NCBI GenBank assembly: GCA_028275295.1
Contig: JAPWUY010000142.1
Span: forward strand, 1-5,888
Direction: 5' to 3'
Length of the DNA stretch: 5,888 nt
Origin: Thermodesulfobacteriota bacterium
GTDB lineage: Bacteria > Desulfobacterota > Desulfocorpusculales > Desulfocorpusculum
Positions 4,270 through 5,888 of the stretch are shown here, piece by piece. Under the pieces are notes generated by a model. It made no database searches. It was not told the DNA's origin and worked only from the letters and a program-made list of their open reading frames with translations. The position numbers were made by a program, and so were the translations under genes. The stretch's first letter is position 1. Each line of letters starts with the position of its first letter.

Positions 4270-5660
4270 CACTTCCCTATGCAGAATCTCTCGAAAATCC
4301 TCGCCAAGACCTCATCGTCCGCCTTCACTCCCCGAAGCTCGTCCAAGCATTCCATGGCGCCCCTGAGCTCCTCAGCCACAAGCTCCCACCACACACCCTC
4401 CCCTCCTTGGGAGACCATCTCTCTCGCACGCCCCAAGTGGGAGCAAAATCTGGAAACCAAATCCCTGTGCCTGACATTGGTCAATGCCCACTCTTCACCC
4501 TCGTCCCCTCCCAAGAGCTCATCCCTGATTGCATCGAGAAGTTCCCTGACGCCCCACCCTTTGAGGGCAGAGACCCTCACCAACCTCCTTGCCCTCACCG
4601 CCTCGGGTAGCTGCTCCAAACGGGCCCTTTCCTCCAGATCCACCTTGTTCCAAGCGACAATGCATGGCTTCTCCACAACCCACCCCTCCACCTCCCCCAA
4701 GGGCGGGATCTCCTCCTTGCTCGAGTCTATGACGAGCACGAGGAGATCCGCCTCCCCCATCCTCTCCCTCAGAAGCCTCCTTCCGTGTTTCTCTATCTCG
4801 TCTCCCTCCTCCCTTATCCCAGCAGTGTCTATGGCCCTTATGGGAAGGCCGCCCCACTCGAGAGGCTCCTCCACGAGATCCCTAGTGGTCCCTGGAAGAT
4901 CCGTGACTATGGCCCTCTCGTAGCCCACCATAGCATTGAGGAGGCTCGATTTCCCAGCATTCACAGGGCCTATGAGCATGACCCTGGCACCCTCCCTGGC
5001 CAGTCTTCCCCTTCTGTAGGTCTCGAGTATCCCCTCTGCCCTCAAAAGAAGCTCCCCGAGGGCCTTCCCCACGGCCTCACCATCAACGGCTGGAAGGTCC
5101 TCATCGGGAAAATCTATCCCTGCCTCCACCGAGCTCATGAGATCCAGGAGTCTCTCCTTCCACTGAGCCGCCTCCCTCGCAAGTCCCCCAACCAACTGCC
5201 CCAGGGCGAGACGCCTTGCGGCTCGGCTCCTGGCCTCCACCATGTCGAGGACCGCCTCAGCCTGGGTGAGATCTATGCGGCCATTCAAGAAGGCCCTCAG
5301 GGTGAACTCCCCTGGATTGGCCACCCGAGCCCCGCACTGGAGCACTGCCTCCAGGACCTCCTGCACCACCGAGGGCCCTGAGTGGACCTGTATCTCGAGA
5401 CAGTCCTCCCTGGTATAGGAACGAGGAGCCTCCATGAGGACGGCCATGGCCTCGTCTATGTACTCCTCTGACCCTGGAGCCCTCACGCGGCCGTAATAGA
5501 ATCTGTGGGACCTCAAAGGATGGGAACCCCTGGCTGGTTCAAATACACTCTCCGCGATCTTCCGACAAAGGGGACCGCTCAAGCGAACTATCCCTATGGC
5601 CCCCTTCCCTCGGGGAGTTGCCACTGCGGCTATGGTGTCCCTGAATCCCCATTGCCTCAT
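4269..5660 (-). CDS. mnmE: tRNA uridine-5-carboxymethylaminomethyl modification GTPase MnmE
   Basis: MnmE (TrmE) acts with MnmG to modify the wobble uridine of tRNAs reading two-codon boxes ending in A or G. Numbered from ATG 5660 (463 residues, normal length): an N-terminal tetrahydrofolate-binding domain begins DTIAAVATPRGKGAIGIVR (8-26) and includes PGEFTLRAFLNGR (116-128). The GTPase domain is inserted in the helical domain: G1 GPVNAGKS (231-238), G2 PGTTRD (256-261), G3 DTAG (278-281), G4 NKVD (338-341) and G5 SAL (364-366). The invariant C-terminus CIGK supplies the catalytic cysteine. G1 has Val where many homologues have Pro; the P-loop Gly, Lys and Ser are intact. A TTG-started version reaching 5711 is open, but its 17 extra residues do not resemble the family. 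No strong ribosome binding site decides between the two starts. Confidence 0.94.
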   Translation of the reverse strand: MRQWGFRDTIAAVATPRGKGAIGIVRLSGPLCRKIAESVFEPARGSHPLRSHRFYYGRVRAPGSEEYIDEAMAVLMEAPRSYTREDCLEIQVHSGPSVVQEVLEAVLQCGARVANPGEFTLRAFLNGRIDLTQAEAVLDMVEARSRAARRLALGQLVGGLAREAAQWKERLLDLMSSVEAGIDFPDEDLPAVDGEAVGKALGELLLRAEGILETYRRGRLAREGARVMLIGPVNAGKSSLLNAMVGYERAIVTDLPGTTRDLVEEPLEWGGLPIRAIDTAGIREEGDEIEKHGRRLLRERMGEADLLVLVIDSSKEEIPPLGEVEGWVVEKPCIVAWNKVDLEERARLEQLPEAVRARRLVRVSALKGWGVRELLDAIRDELLGGDEGEEWALTNVRHRDLVSRFCSHLGRAREMVSQGGEGVWWELVAEELRGAMECLDELRGVKADDEVLARIFERFCIGK

Positions 5661-5729
5661 CCAATTCCATCGCTCCCAATGAGTGCCTTGGTCCCTGCTA
5701 CTAGCCAACAAAGGCCCAGAAACATGCCA

Positions 5730-5888
5730 TCATCCCCTCGATTCCCGCCCGTGGGACGCGGTGGTCTTTTCCCTTCCCCTTGTCTCCTCAGCGCTCACAA
5801 CGACCCTCCGCATGGGGCCATCGCCGATGCTTCTCGTTGTGACTCCAGGCTCCTCCTTCAAGGTAAGGTGGATCGTCCTCCTGTCCCT
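5730..5888 (-). CDS. khpB: C-terminal end of KhpB/Jag RNA-binding protein (partial)
   Basis: The reading frame enters from beyond the right edge of the window and ends at TGA 5732-5730; the last 52 codons are visible. It starts RDRRTIHLTLKEEPGV and continues TTRSIGDGPMRRVVVSAEE. This is the R3H domain (R-x3-H in RRTIH) that ends Jag/KhpB proteins, followed by a short charged tail. KhpB is a KH-R3H protein that binds RNA with KhpA. Its usual place just upstream of mnmE supports the call. The N-terminal Jag and KH domains are outside the window. Confidence 0.85.
   Translation of the reverse strand, partial: RDRRTIHLTLKEEPGVTTRSIGDGPMRRVVVSAEETRGREKTTASHGRESRG

Noticed and set aside
5661..5711. 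Longer mnmE start at TTG 5711
   Set aside because: The 17 additional residues are tryptophan-rich and unlike MnmE N-termini, and no ribosome binding site lies before the TTG.

Overview
The window is G+C-rich chromosomal DNA from a bacterium. Most of it is the conserved origin-proximal cluster jag(khpB)–mnmE–rsmG–parA–parB, read leftwards on the minus strand with very tight spacing. Together with a secreted NosL-family protein this is compatible with a deltaproteobacterial/Thermodesulfobacteriota-like organism. That placement is a guess from gene content and order, not from a database match.

Layout by region. 1-106: unique DNA with no convincing gene, ending in an A+T-rich patch that may be a promoter. 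107-1153: a tandem array of a highly structured ~225-nt unit, four complete copies plus a fifth truncated one, with no credible protein. 1154-1262: leader of a small plus-strand gene, with a promoter candidate, a terminator-like hairpin and a palindrome. 1263-1769: exported NosL-family protein. 1770-1805: gap between convergent genes. 1806-3415: parB and parA, overlapping by ATGA. 3416-3609: parA leader with inverted repeats. 3606-3621: a perfect parS site that contains the rsmG stop codon. 3610-4269: rsmG, overlapping the end of mnmE. 4269-5660: mnmE. 5730-5888: the C-terminal R3H end of jag.

How the genes work together. ParA, ParB and the local parS form an origin-segregation module. MnmE (tRNA wobble uridine modification) and RsmG (16S rRNA m7G methylation) are the usual translation-related neighbours, and KhpB is an RNA-binding protein. 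The usual partner mnmG is not between mnmE and rsmG.

The standout is the array at 107-1153. Its period is regular at 227, 227, 224 and 225 nt. At equivalent positions, hairpins keep their pairing while their sequence changes (compensatory substitutions in at least two stems). Period lengths not divisible by three argue against a repeat protein. I do not recognise it as a known RNA family, and the best reading is a multi-module structured RNA or a hairpin-rich DNA element beside the chromosome partitioning locus.
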